From positions 3,835,001 through 3,899,000 of the forward strand of contig NZ_CP036276.1 in NCBI RefSeq assembly GCF_007747995.1: a stretch of DNA of 64,000 nucleotides, given 5' to 3'. Position 1 is the first letter of the stretch; every line of letters starts with the position of its first letter. This DNA is from Symmachiella dynata (lineage in GTDB: Bacteria > Planctomycetota > Planctomycetia > Planctomycetales > Planctomycetaceae). The translations under genes and the position numbers were made by a program. This document shows positions 33,331 to 41,627 of this stretch, in pieces. The notes beneath the pieces are model-generated. The model saw only the letters and a program-made list of their open reading frames with translations. It had not been told where the DNA came from and searched no databases.

Positions 33331-33635
33331 CTCCCGCCTTGCTCAAGTTCCCTGCCGTCGGTGAACAACACGATAGTCCTCGATCAGATTCTCCGCCGTG
33401 AACAACTCGACGGGTTGATTCCGTAGTACGAACGCGCTGCGTGAATCATAGATCAGCTTTGGTTTGACGTGTGCTCTCTCATCGTGCGTACGCACCCGAA
33501 AACCAAACAAATTGAAATCATTGTCGCCACTAAGTCACGATCCATTCCGACAAAAGTGCTTCCATGCGTTTTTTCGGGAACACCTATTTGCTGTTCAACT
33601 TTCGTCCACCCTGGATTTGGACCGCACGGACTTTT
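33331..33635 (+). mobile_element. Transposon relic, copy H (inverted)
   Basis: On the plus strand 33370-33446 reads TIVLDQILRREQLDGLIP, stop, YERAA, stop: the transposase C-terminus with an in-frame TAG. The sequence then runs through blocks matching copies A and B in reverse, to the outer end near 33630 (reverse of GCGGTCCAAATCCAGGGTGG). Orientation is opposite to most copies. 33006-33330 holds nothing recognisable beyond the operators. Confidence 0.75.
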
Positions 33636-33819
33636 AGATTCGTTTAGGTCATAAATTGTGGCGGAAAATAATGGCATTCGACTCGACGGCTCATTAGAAT
33701 CGGACGACCTGTCGCTGGGCGGCGTAGCCGAGTCGAGGAGTCAAGGTCCCAATGGGAAACCCCATTGGGGATGACCGCTGCCAGTTGTCTAACTCGTACT
33801 CTTGGGATACTGCTTCGCC

Positions 33820-35157
33820 ATGCCTCACCGCCTTCTGATTGCTTTTGCCTTGGCCACGATCGTCAGTTGCGACTCTTCGCGTTCGGAGTCGGCAGAGCCG
33901 CGGAGACCAACGTTTGCTGAGTCCGTGGGATTCAACACGCACTACCGGTCTCCGGTAGATCGCAAAGCACTTGAGTTGTTGGCTGGCATCGGTGTGACGC
34001 AGGTGCGGAACGATCTCGCGTGGAACCAGATCGAGAAAGAGCGTGGAGTCTATGACTTCGAGGGTGCAGGGTATGATACTTTCGTTGAGGCTTGTGAGAA
34101 GCTCGGGCTAAGGATCTTGTTCGTTCTCGACTACGGAAATTCGCTTTACGGTGAGAATCGCGCGGTTGTGGATGGCGAAGGGCGCCGAGCGTTTGCTGCG
34201 TTTGCTGCTGCTGTGGCAAAGCGCTATGGCGGCCGCGGGCACGATTGGGAGATCTGGAACGAACCGAACGTCGCAAAGTTTTGGGCGAGCAAGGATGGCG
34301 GCCCGGACCCCGTTGCCTATTCGGAGCTCGTGAAGGCGGTTGCGCCGGCGTTACGCAAGGCGGATCCGGAAGCGCGGATCGCAGCAGGCGCGTTGTTCTT
34401 CACTTTCGCTGATTCGATCGAGACGGGGGGATACGGGATTGCCGGACCTCGGTTTCTCAAAGAGGTCGCGGCGACGGATGCGCTTTCACTTGTGGATGAG
34501 GTGACGCTTCATTTGTATCGGCCCGATCAGCCGGAAGGGGCTCTGGAGGACATCGAGCTTGCGCAGCAGATCTTGAAAGACGCAGGACACGACGTTCCCG
34601 TGACTAGCGGTGAATGGGGGTACAGCACCTACGACCCGAACGTGCCGCCGGAAGGCTTGGCGTTTCTCCCACCGGTGAGCCTGGAGCGACAAGCCAGCTA
34701 TTACGCGCGAATGTTGTTGTTAAATTTCGCGAATGGGCTCACGCGGAGCATCATTTACAAGAACGTCGACAAACGGAATCCGAGCCCCGGGCATATTGAA
34801 CATCATTGGGGCATCACAACGGCGAAACTCGACAAGAAGCCGTCTTACGACGCGCTGAAGACCGCGCTCAAGATGGTGGGAGATGCACCGGTCCCCGAGA
34901 GGCTCGATCTTGCATCGAAGGAATATCAGCTTCGCTTCAAGAAGCCCGATGGGTCGCACGTGATTGCGCTCTGGGCGGAGCAGAAGGCGACTTGGACTCT
35001 GAAGGCGGAAGCACCGACCGGGGATGAGCGGGTCGTAAGCCGTGACGGCGATGATATAACACCGGAAGGACTGGAAGACGGGGTTGAATTCACGCTCGAA
35101 TCCGATCAGGGCCCGATCTATTTGGTCGGCAAAATTTCGGTGACGCGCGCGAAATGA
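33820..35157 (+). CDS. Glycoside hydrolase of the GH-A clan (GH39/GH5-like), lipoprotein
   Basis: A 445-residue protein from ATG 33820 (a TTG at 33802 is an alternative). A hydrophobic signal ends at SCDSS, a plausible lipobox. The catalytic TIM-barrel shows IGVTQVRNDLAWNQIE, the acid/base motif EIWNEPN, and a probable nucleophile Glu in TSGEWGYST. A beta-domain of about 80 residues follows. This set defines a retaining clan-A glycosidase; the substrate is unknown. Codon choice seems richer in GCG, CGG and GAG than in its neighbours. Inverted transposon relics flank it on both sides, which may mean it was acquired. Confidence 0.85.
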   Translation: MPHRLLIAFALATIVSCDSSRSESAEPRRPTFAESVGFNTHYRSPVDRKALELLAGIGVTQVRNDLAWNQIEKERGVYDFEGAGYDTFVEACEKLGLRILFVLDYGNSLYGENRAVVDGEGRRAFAAFAAAVAKRYGGRGHDWEIWNEPNVAKFWASKDGGPDPVAYSELVKAVAPALRKADPEARIAAGALFFTFADSIETGGYGIAGPRFLKEVAATDALSLVDEVTLHLYRPDQPEGALEDIELAQQILKDAGHDVPVTSGEWGYSTYDPNVPPEGLAFLPPVSLERQASYYARMLLLNFANGLTRSIIYKNVDKRNPSPGHIEHHWGITTAKLDKKPSYDALKTALKMVGDAPVPERLDLASKEYQLRFKKPDGSHVIALWAEQKATWTLKAEAPTGDERVVSRDGDDITPEGLEDGVEFTLESDQGPIYLVGKISVTRAK

Positions 35158-35197
35158 GCTGCGCTAGAGCAAGAGTAGGCTGCTAGCAAGGAAGACC

Positions 35198-35455
35198 GCG
35201 CGGAACAAAAACAGTGACGGCGAAAGTTGAACGACAAAACGAAGTGCGGCGAAAAATCGATTGGCAGAACTGTCGGCGGAAAACATCGTATCCAGCCACA
35301 TCTGCTACTACTAATTGGAAGCTCTCCACAGTACGCGCGCACGGCAAGCGTACGAGTAAAGGCCGAGAACGCTGGTAAACTCATGCAGCGCGTTCGTACC
35401 ATTGGATCAGCCCGCCGAGTCGTTCGCAACGACTGTTTCGCGAGCTGCTCACATA
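35198..35455 (-). mobile_element. Transposon relic, copy I
   Basis: Outer end GCGCGGAACAAAAACAGTGA at 35198, then AACTGTCGGCGGAAAACATC and the transposase end at about 35380-35440 (GGLIQWYERAA on the minus strand). From 35456 to 35824 I see no gene or structure. Confidence 0.7.
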
Positions 35456-35824
35456 CCGCTCACCATCGCTTTGAATCTGCCGATCATACAGATGGCCCAG
35501 CCAGCCTTGCACTTCCCGCCCGACCGTGACTGCCGCACGGCAACTCTATCAGCAATAAGATGCAAACACGTTAGAGGAATCGACCCCTGAAAGAACCATG
35601 ATACTACGGGATTCCGTGGCAAACAGCAGCGACGCCCCGCACCCTTCGCGCCTTGGATATCTGTTTTCGCAGCAACTGAAACTCTGTTAAATGGTGTGGG
35701 GAACGGTTCATTGGGCCACCGTATTTGTCGTTGGTTGTTTTCAAGGGTTTTGTTTGCAATTCCTTTACTGGTTCAAGTCATGTCTGTCGCGGTTTGTGGA
35801 CGTCGATCGCCGTTTCGTCTACGT

Positions 35825-35897
35825 AAAAAAACCGCCGGTCGCGGGCGTCGTTGGGGAGGATCGATGCCCTCCCCAACTTCGCCGCCACCAGCGGTTT
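35825..35897 (-). terminator. Rho-independent-type terminator of the RTX gene
   Basis: Read on the minus strand, AAACCGC pairs with GCGGTTT across a nested hairpin, TTGGGGAGG with CCTCCCCAA around an 8-base loop. Seven T residues follow. It begins 21 bases after the RTX stop, exactly where a terminator is expected. Confidence 0.75.
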
Positions 35898-35917
35898 CCC
35901 CCAAACACTTCCACTTT

Positions 35918-36778
35918 CTAGAGGTGGTACTCGTTCTTTACCGTGTCGTACCATGACGCATCCCTGATACTCTCCTCAGCTTGCCAAAACTTGATGCCGA
36001 AAATCCCAGGTTTCAGATTGTGGTGTTGTACGATGTGGTCGTAGCCCCCACCGCTGTACAACGTGTCTGTGGTATGGTCGTTGCCGCCGTCGATCCAATC
36101 GTTTCCGGCACCACCGGACAAGTAGTCCGTGCCGCTTTGACCGTAGAGCTTGTCGTGGTCGTTGTTGCCAAACAGGTGATCGTCGCCGCTCCCTCCATAC
36201 AAGGCGTCGTTACCACGCCCCCCTCCCAGGCGGTCGTTGTCCTTACCGCCGTTCATCACGTCATGGTCGTTGCCGCCAGACAGATAGTCGCGGCCGGCCT
36301 GCCCGGTCATGATGTCGTTGCCGTTTAGCCCGTAGAGCCGGTCATTTCCGCTGCCTCCATCGATCCGGTCGTGGCCATCGCGGCCCACCAACCTGTCATG
36401 TCCATCCATGCCCCACAGCGAATCATTGCCGCCCCCGCCATAGAGCGTGTCGTTGCCGGTTTCACCATATGCCGTCATTTCGATGTCGCTGCGATTGACG
36501 ACGTAGTCATTGCCGGCCCCAGCGAATACTTTGATTTCGTCGACCTTATCCAAGTCGTAATCCTTGCGTTTTTTCAACTTCCATTTGCCATCCTTTTCCT
36601 GGTAGATCTTGACTTCAACTTCGTCGTGATCGTGGTACTGAATGTAAATCTTCTCGGATTTTTCCGAGCCTTCGACTTCCAGGACGCCGTCGTCCAGGTC
36701 GATGTCGACACCGGCGGTCATCACACGGCGATCTTCCAGGTTCTCAAACTGCATCGTTCGTTTCTTGGTAGCGTTCAT
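35918..36778 (-). CDS. Exported RTX calcium-binding repeat protein
   Basis: A 286-residue protein preceded by AGGAA. The N-terminal FENLEDRRVMTA is a variant of the planctomycete LEPR-type export tag. A charged domain of about 60 residues follows, then about 14 nonapeptide repeats of the GGxGNDxLxG type between about residues 95 and 245 (GGGGNDSLWG, GSGNDRLYG, GGAGNDWIDG). Such repeats fold as a parallel beta roll when Ca2+ binds. A short Trp-containing C-terminal cap ends it. It is expected at or beyond the cell surface. No protease or lipase domain is present. A good terminator follows. Confidence 0.9.
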   Translation of the reverse strand: MNATKKRTMQFENLEDRRVMTAGVDIDLDDGVLEVEGSEKSEKIYIQYHDHDEVEVKIYQEKDGKWKLKKRKDYDLDKVDEIKVFAGAGNDYVVNRSDIEMTAYGETGNDTLYGGGGNDSLWGMDGHDRLVGRDGHDRIDGGSGNDRLYGLNGNDIMTGQAGRDYLSGGNDHDVMNGGKDNDRLGGGRGNDALYGGSGDDHLFGNNDHDKLYGQSGTDYLSGGAGNDWIDGGNDHTTDTLYSGGGYDHIVQHHNLKPGIFGIKFWQAEESIRDASWYDTVKNEYHL

Positions 36779-36967
36779 CGTTTCTGTTCCTTGCGTTTTC
36801 TTGTTTCAGTGTTTTGGTTGTTTGAATCTTCCGTTCCTGCCTTCAGATCACCTTCGCGATACGTCCGCGGCCAAATGTGGTGGCTTTTTTTGAAAAAACG
36901 CTCGAATTGGTGAGTTGTCGCAGTAAGTCCTTGCAGTGCTGTAAGTTGTTGCCAATAATCGAACGGC

Positions 36968-39900
36968 GTGGCCCAGTACTTCGCCCAAGATGAGAGCAAT
37001 TCCGTGGATAATGGACCGACTCCTCATTCCGATTTGGTCGAGAATCTAGTGTTTCGCTTTGAAACGGCGTGGCAGGAGGGCGAGCCACCACGGATCACGG
37101 ATTTTCTACCGGAACGGAAGGACGACCGGTGGGGCGTGCTCGTGGAATTGGTCCATGTCGACTTGGAGTTCCGAGTCAAGTCGGACAATCACATACGAGT
37201 CGAGCGATATTTCGATCAATTTCCCGAATGGGCCGATCATGCGGACGACGCTGTCGAGTTGATCGCCGCCGAATACAACTTCCGCGCCCGCGACGATTCG
37301 CCGCCTAGTCTCGATGAATACCGCGGGCGGTTCCCCAGGCTTTGGGATCGGCTGTTGGATCGGCTAACGGCGACATTTCGCGCGGCCGGTGAGACGTTGC
37401 AAGGCTCACGTTCGCAGTTGGACAATGATGGAGAGCAAACCCAGATTTACGGTGCTACCGGTGACCCAGCAGTTGCCTCGACGGGAAATCGCGGTGGTTT
37501 TCGTTATCGCATTATTAGTAACCATGCCAGCGGTGGACTGGGGGACGTGTTTCTCGCACACGACAGTGAGGTCTCTCGTGAGGTAGCGCTTAAGCAGCTT
37601 AAATCTCAATTCGCGGATGACCCCGATAGTCAGGCGCGGTTTCTCCGCGAGGCGGAGATCACCGGCGGGTTGGAACATCCGGGCATCGTTCCAGTTTACG
37701 GGATGGGGGCGTACGGGGACGGGCGGCCGTATTATGCGATGCGGTTCGTGCGGGGCGGCAGTTTCAAAGCGGCGATCGAGCGGTACCACGAGATCGTCGG
37801 CGTGCGAGAATTGGAGAGCCTACGCACGTTGAAGCTTCGCAAGTTGCTGGCGCGGTTCATCGAAGTGTGTCACGCCATCGACTACGCCCACAGCCGAGGC
37901 GTTGTGCATCGCGACATTAAGCCGGCAAACATTATGCTCGGTAAATACGGAGAGACGTTAGTGGTGGATTGGGGGCTGGCGAAACCAATCGGCCGGGGGA
38001 CGACCAGCAGATCAACGGATGAGGTCACGCTGCGTCCGCAGTCGGGCAGCGGTTCGTCGGCGACACAAATGGGCAGCGCCGTGGGAACACCGGCGTACAT
38101 GAGTCCCGAACAAGCGGCCGGGCAGGTCGATAGTCTCGGACCGGCGACGGACGTGTTTAGTTTGGGCGCCACGCTTTACCATCTGTTGACCGGCCAATCT
38201 CCACAGACATCGCTGGAGGTGCCCGTCGTGATAGGCCGTGTCACCCGCGGCGAATTTCAGTTACCAAGTGAAGTTTGCGGTGATGTTCCCGCGGGGTTGG
38301 AGGCGATCTGCCTCAAAGCAATGGCGTTGCGACCTGAAGACCGCTACCGAACAGCCGGTGCAATCGCGGCCGACATCGAGAATTGGCTGGCTGACGAGCC
38401 GGTCGCTGCGCATCGAGAACCGTGGCAGGACCGCGCGCGGCGGTGGATGCGGCGGCATCGCTCATTCGTTTCATCGGGAGTAGTCGCTGGCGTACTATTG
38501 ATCACCACTGCAGTTGCTGGGCTATTCACATGGGAACACGCTCGTCAAGAAGCTCGTTTCCGCCGTGACCAGGTTCAAACTGCCGTCCTTACCGCCGACG
38601 AATCGGCCATCGCCGAATTGCGCGGGGATCGTTTTTCGGCGGCCGTCGCGATTCTCGACACCGCGCTTGAGCAACTCAAGTCCCAGCCACAATTGACGGA
38701 TCTTCGCTCGCGCATTGAGCACCGCCGAGAACACGTGCAACAACTCGTAGATTTTTATAGGCTCGCCGCGCAAGCTGAAGAACTGGCTATTTTTGAAAAC
38801 GACGCTGCGGCCACCATCGCATCGCAAAGCGCATTGGATGCGTTGAAGATCTTCGACTATGCCGATTGGTGGGAGCATCTGCCGGACGAGGAACTTTCGG
38901 CTCAGCAGGCCGATCGCTTGCGCCAGGCTGTCTATGACCAGCTGTTGTTGCTGGCGCTTTTCAAGGGCAAGTCGATCCTTTTGAATATTCTGTCACCGAC
39001 CTCGGTCGAGGAGAGCCGCCAGTTGTTGGATATCGCAGAGTTGGCGCAAAGTTTTCGACGTGCGGAGTCGATTACCGCGTTGCAGGCCTGTGCGAATATG
39101 CGGTTAGGGAGGGGGTTGGTTTTTCCCGACATTATGAGTCTCCGACCAAAATCTGCTGCTGATAACAATGCGGTCGGGATCATGATATGGAGTATGTCGC
39201 AAAATCCCGTCATGCGCAATTTGGTCCTTGCCGGGCGGAGTTTCGATGGGGATTTGCTGGAGGTCGCGCGAGGATTTCTTGTTCGGGCGGCCGCATTGGA
39301 TCCGGACCGCTATTTGACAATGTTCACACTGGGGTTTGTCTGTCGGCAACTTGGGGATTACGCTGCAGCTCAGCAGGCTTTCAATCAATGCATCGTGTTG
39401 CGTCCCGATGACTGTCTCGCGTATTGCATCCGTGCGGAAACGTATTTAGCTGAAGCCGCCGATACCGGGAACCAACAGCGGAAAACCGCATTATTGCATG
39501 AGGCACTGGTCGATGCAGAGAAAGCCCGCGATCTCGCCCCAATGACCCATTATGTGCATTGGTACCGCGGACTCGTTCTTCGTGATATGGAACAGGCGCC
39601 CGAGGCGGTTGCCGCATTCATCGAGGCGGTACGACTCGGCAAACCGGCCGTTCGAGACCTCAACCGGGTGCTCAACAAGAATCGTGAATCAGTCGAAGAA
39701 ACTCGAGCGTATGCCAACCAATTGTTAGAAATCGAGCCGGACAATACCGACTATCGGATGTTGCTGGCGACGGCCGAGTGGTCATTGGGAAATGATCCTG
39801 CCGCGGCGGTTGCGGCCGAAAGCGTACTGGCAAAGCAACCCAATCGTGCGGCGGCACAGGCGATCCGGGGGACTGCCGCAATTCACTCAGGTAATCGAAT

Positions 39901-40747
39901 TTCTGCGATTTCGGATTTTCGTGCCGCACTGGACAATGATCCTGAGAACTATGAAGCGGCGATGGGACTGAGCCGCAGCCTCGTGTTCACAAAGGAATAC
40001 CCGGCCGCCCTCGCGGCATTTGATCGCGGAATTTCAATTGCGAAAACGGACTGGCAAACCGCCGAAGCCCAACTGGGCCGAAGTGAAGTGCTGATGCGAA
40101 TGACGCGGTTCTCTGCTGCGGCGCACGCTCTGCGAGCTGCTGTGGCCCACGACCCAAGTTGCAATTTTGAGAAGGTCGCTAAACTAGCTGCCGAATACAA
40201 GGCGACTGCCGTCACGGAAATCATTGACAGCCGACGAGCTTCGAAATTCGGCGAAAAATCATCTCGGCGTCATTTTCCGGTGCTGCCCTTATTGAATGGT
40301 GGCTTTGAGTTAGGACTGTCTGCGTATTGGGGACAGGCCGAAGCAGGGAAACCGATTTGGTGGAATCGAGGTGGATGCCGATCGCTCGCTGAAGTTTCAG
40401 GTGATGATCGGCACAGCGGTGAATTGTCGTTGCACATCCAGCACACATCACCGGCCGCTGACGGGGTGATTGCAGAGACAAGTCAGACTGTGCCCGCCAC
40501 ACCGGATGCCCGTTACCAAATCTCATTGTGGGCCAAGGCCGATGGTTTGGCGGTCAATGGGGCGTATGTTGTCATCGGTTCGGCAGCCAACGTCCCGCAC
40601 GTCGCACTCCCTGCGGGCACGTACGACTGGCAGCAAGTAACTGGCGAATACACTGCCAAAGGTGACCAAGTGCGGTTGCGAATCATATCCCGCGATGTGG
40701 GCGACGTGTGGTTGGATGACATCCGTATTGAATTGGCAGGGAAATAG
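36968..40747 (+). CDS. Ser/Thr kinase with TPR repeats and C-terminal CBM-like domain
   Basis: A 1259-residue protein. 1-140 is the helical planctomycete kinase prefix (SPPSLDEYRGRFPRL). The kinase spans about 180-475: atypical glycine loop SGGLGDVF (188-195), Lys209, HRDIKPAN (314-321), DWG (334-336) replacing DFG, GTPAYMSPE. A membrane helix lies at about 502-521. TPR-like helical repeats follow (about 560-1110). A beta-sandwich of about 150 residues closes the protein (GGFELGLSAYWGQ, YQISLWAKADG, VWLDDIRIEL), which resembles carbohydrate-binding module 4/9. An ECF sigma gene converges on its 3' end, as in other planctomycete kinase/sigma pairs, so the two may share a signalling path. Confidence 0.9.
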   Translation: MAQYFAQDESNSVDNGPTPHSDLVENLVFRFETAWQEGEPPRITDFLPERKDDRWGVLVELVHVDLEFRVKSDNHIRVERYFDQFPEWADHADDAVELIAAEYNFRARDDSPPSLDEYRGRFPRLWDRLLDRLTATFRAAGETLQGSRSQLDNDGEQTQIYGATGDPAVASTGNRGGFRYRIISNHASGGLGDVFLAHDSEVSREVALKQLKSQFADDPDSQARFLREAEITGGLEHPGIVPVYGMGAYGDGRPYYAMRFVRGGSFKAAIERYHEIVGVRELESLRTLKLRKLLARFIEVCHAIDYAHSRGVVHRDIKPANIMLGKYGETLVVDWGLAKPIGRGTTSRSTDEVTLRPQSGSGSSATQMGSAVGTPAYMSPEQAAGQVDSLGPATDVFSLGATLYHLLTGQSPQTSLEVPVVIGRVTRGEFQLPSEVCGDVPAGLEAICLKAMALRPEDRYRTAGAIAADIENWLADEPVAAHREPWQDRARRWMRRHRSFVSSGVVAGVLLITTAVAGLFTWEHARQEARFRRDQVQTAVLTADESAIAELRGDRFSAAVAILDTALEQLKSQPQLTDLRSRIEHRREHVQQLVDFYRLAAQAEELAIFENDAAATIASQSALDALKIFDYADWWEHLPDEELSAQQADRLRQAVYDQLLLLALFKGKSILLNILSPTSVEESRQLLDIAELAQSFRRAESITALQACANMRLGRGLVFPDIMSLRPKSAADNNAVGIMIWSMSQNPVMRNLVLAGRSFDGDLLEVARGFLVRAAALDPDRYLTMFTLGFVCRQLGDYAAAQQAFNQCIVLRPDDCLAYCIRAETYLAEAADTGNQQRKTALLHEALVDAEKARDLAPMTHYVHWYRGLVLRDMEQAPEAVAAFIEAVRLGKPAVRDLNRVLNKNRESVEETRAYANQLLEIEPDNTDYRMLLATAEWSLGNDPAAAVAAESVLAKQPNRAAAQAIRGTAAIHSGNRISAISDFRAALDNDPENYEAAMGLSRSLVFTKEYPAALAAFDRGISIAKTDWQTAEAQLGRSEVLMRMTRFSAAAHALRAAVAHDPSCNFEKVAKLAAEYKATAVTEIIDSRRASKFGEKSSRRHFPVLPLLNGGFELGLSAYWGQAEAGKPIWWNRGGCRSLAEVSGDDRHSGELSLHIQHTSPAADGVIAETSQTVPATPDARYQISLWAKADGLAVNGAYVVIGSAANVPHVALPAGTYDWQQVTGEYTAKGDQVRLRIISRDVGDVWLDDIRIELAGK

Positions 40748-40874
40748 ACGCGGCCGGCGAATCGTTATCAGCGTTCCGCAACGGTGCGAGTTGTGCTCTG
40801 CCGCGTTTGACCAGGAGGATCCGTCGTACGGATTCAAATGAGGCGGTTCGGCACATCCGGTCATCCTCGTCGCG

Positions 40875-41468
40875 TCACGATACGTCTGATCGGGTCGCCT
40901 CGGTCAGGCGTTCTTGAATTTGTTTGAGTATTCGCCGGACGCTACGTTCGGCGCGGCCGGTTTGTTCGGCAATTTCGATGCTGTTATAGCCCTGCAGTCG
41001 CAATTCAACGATCGGCCGGTCTTGAGGCTTGAGCGTTTTCAGGAACGCTTCCGTTTCGTCGACAAGCATGGTAGCCTCCTCGGGACCGGGCTCCCCGCTG
41101 CCCGGGATATGGTCCAACGGATCGGCATCGGCGCGGACCGATTGGTCTTTGGACATGTCCCGTTTGCCGGCGCCATGATATTTTGCGCTGCGGCGAACTT
41201 TGTTGAGCGTCATCGTGACCAACAACTGCCACAAATCCCGTCCGGCCCCTAATTCGAACTCGCCTTGTTGCACACGGACAAAAAGACTTCGGTAGACGGA
41301 TTGCAGGATGTCCTCGGGGTCGACCCGCCGGGCCAAGCCGGCTCCCATTTGCCTGCGGGCGACCGCGACCAACCCGGCAGTATGATCTTGGACAATCTTC
41401 ACCGCTGCTACCTCGTCACCGGCCCGTAGTTGATCTAACAGGATGCGAAATGTTTGTTCTTCGGTCAT
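40875..41468 (-). CDS. ECF sigma factor (planctomycete type)
   Basis: A 197-residue protein with sigma region 2 (ARRVDPEDILQSVYRSLF, about residues 46-63) and region 4 (SIEIAEQTGRAERSVRRIL, about 166-184), without region 3. This is the ECF layout. It converges with the TPR kinase gene (127 bases between stops), a pairing repeatedly seen in planctomycetes, where no classical anti-sigma gene is present and phosphorylation is suspected to control activity. The regulon is unknown; the RND operon just upstream on the same strand is one possible target. Confidence 0.9.
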   Translation of the reverse strand: MTEEQTFRILLDQLRAGDEVAAVKIVQDHTAGLVAVARRQMGAGLARRVDPEDILQSVYRSLFVRVQQGEFELGAGRDLWQLLVTMTLNKVRRSAKYHGAGKRDMSKDQSVRADADPLDHIPGSGEPGPEEATMLVDETEAFLKTLKPQDRPIVELRLQGYNSIEIAEQTGRAERSVRRILKQIQERLTEATRSDVS

Positions 41469-41627
41469 GGAATCACTCGAGTGGATTTGTGTCTTGAAAC
41501 AAGACGTTGCTCCGCAAGGGGGGGGGAGTCACGCCCCCTATTCAACCTTTTTCAAAACTCCGTTGCGGTGGTTCAGGAAACTAACCTGCAAGATGTTGTC
41601 GAACGTGTCACAGAATTTCAGAACTTC

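Noticed and set aside
36013-36328. Val/Ala-rich frames opposite the RTX repeats
   Set aside because: Pure by-product of the repeated GGxGxD codons on the other strand.
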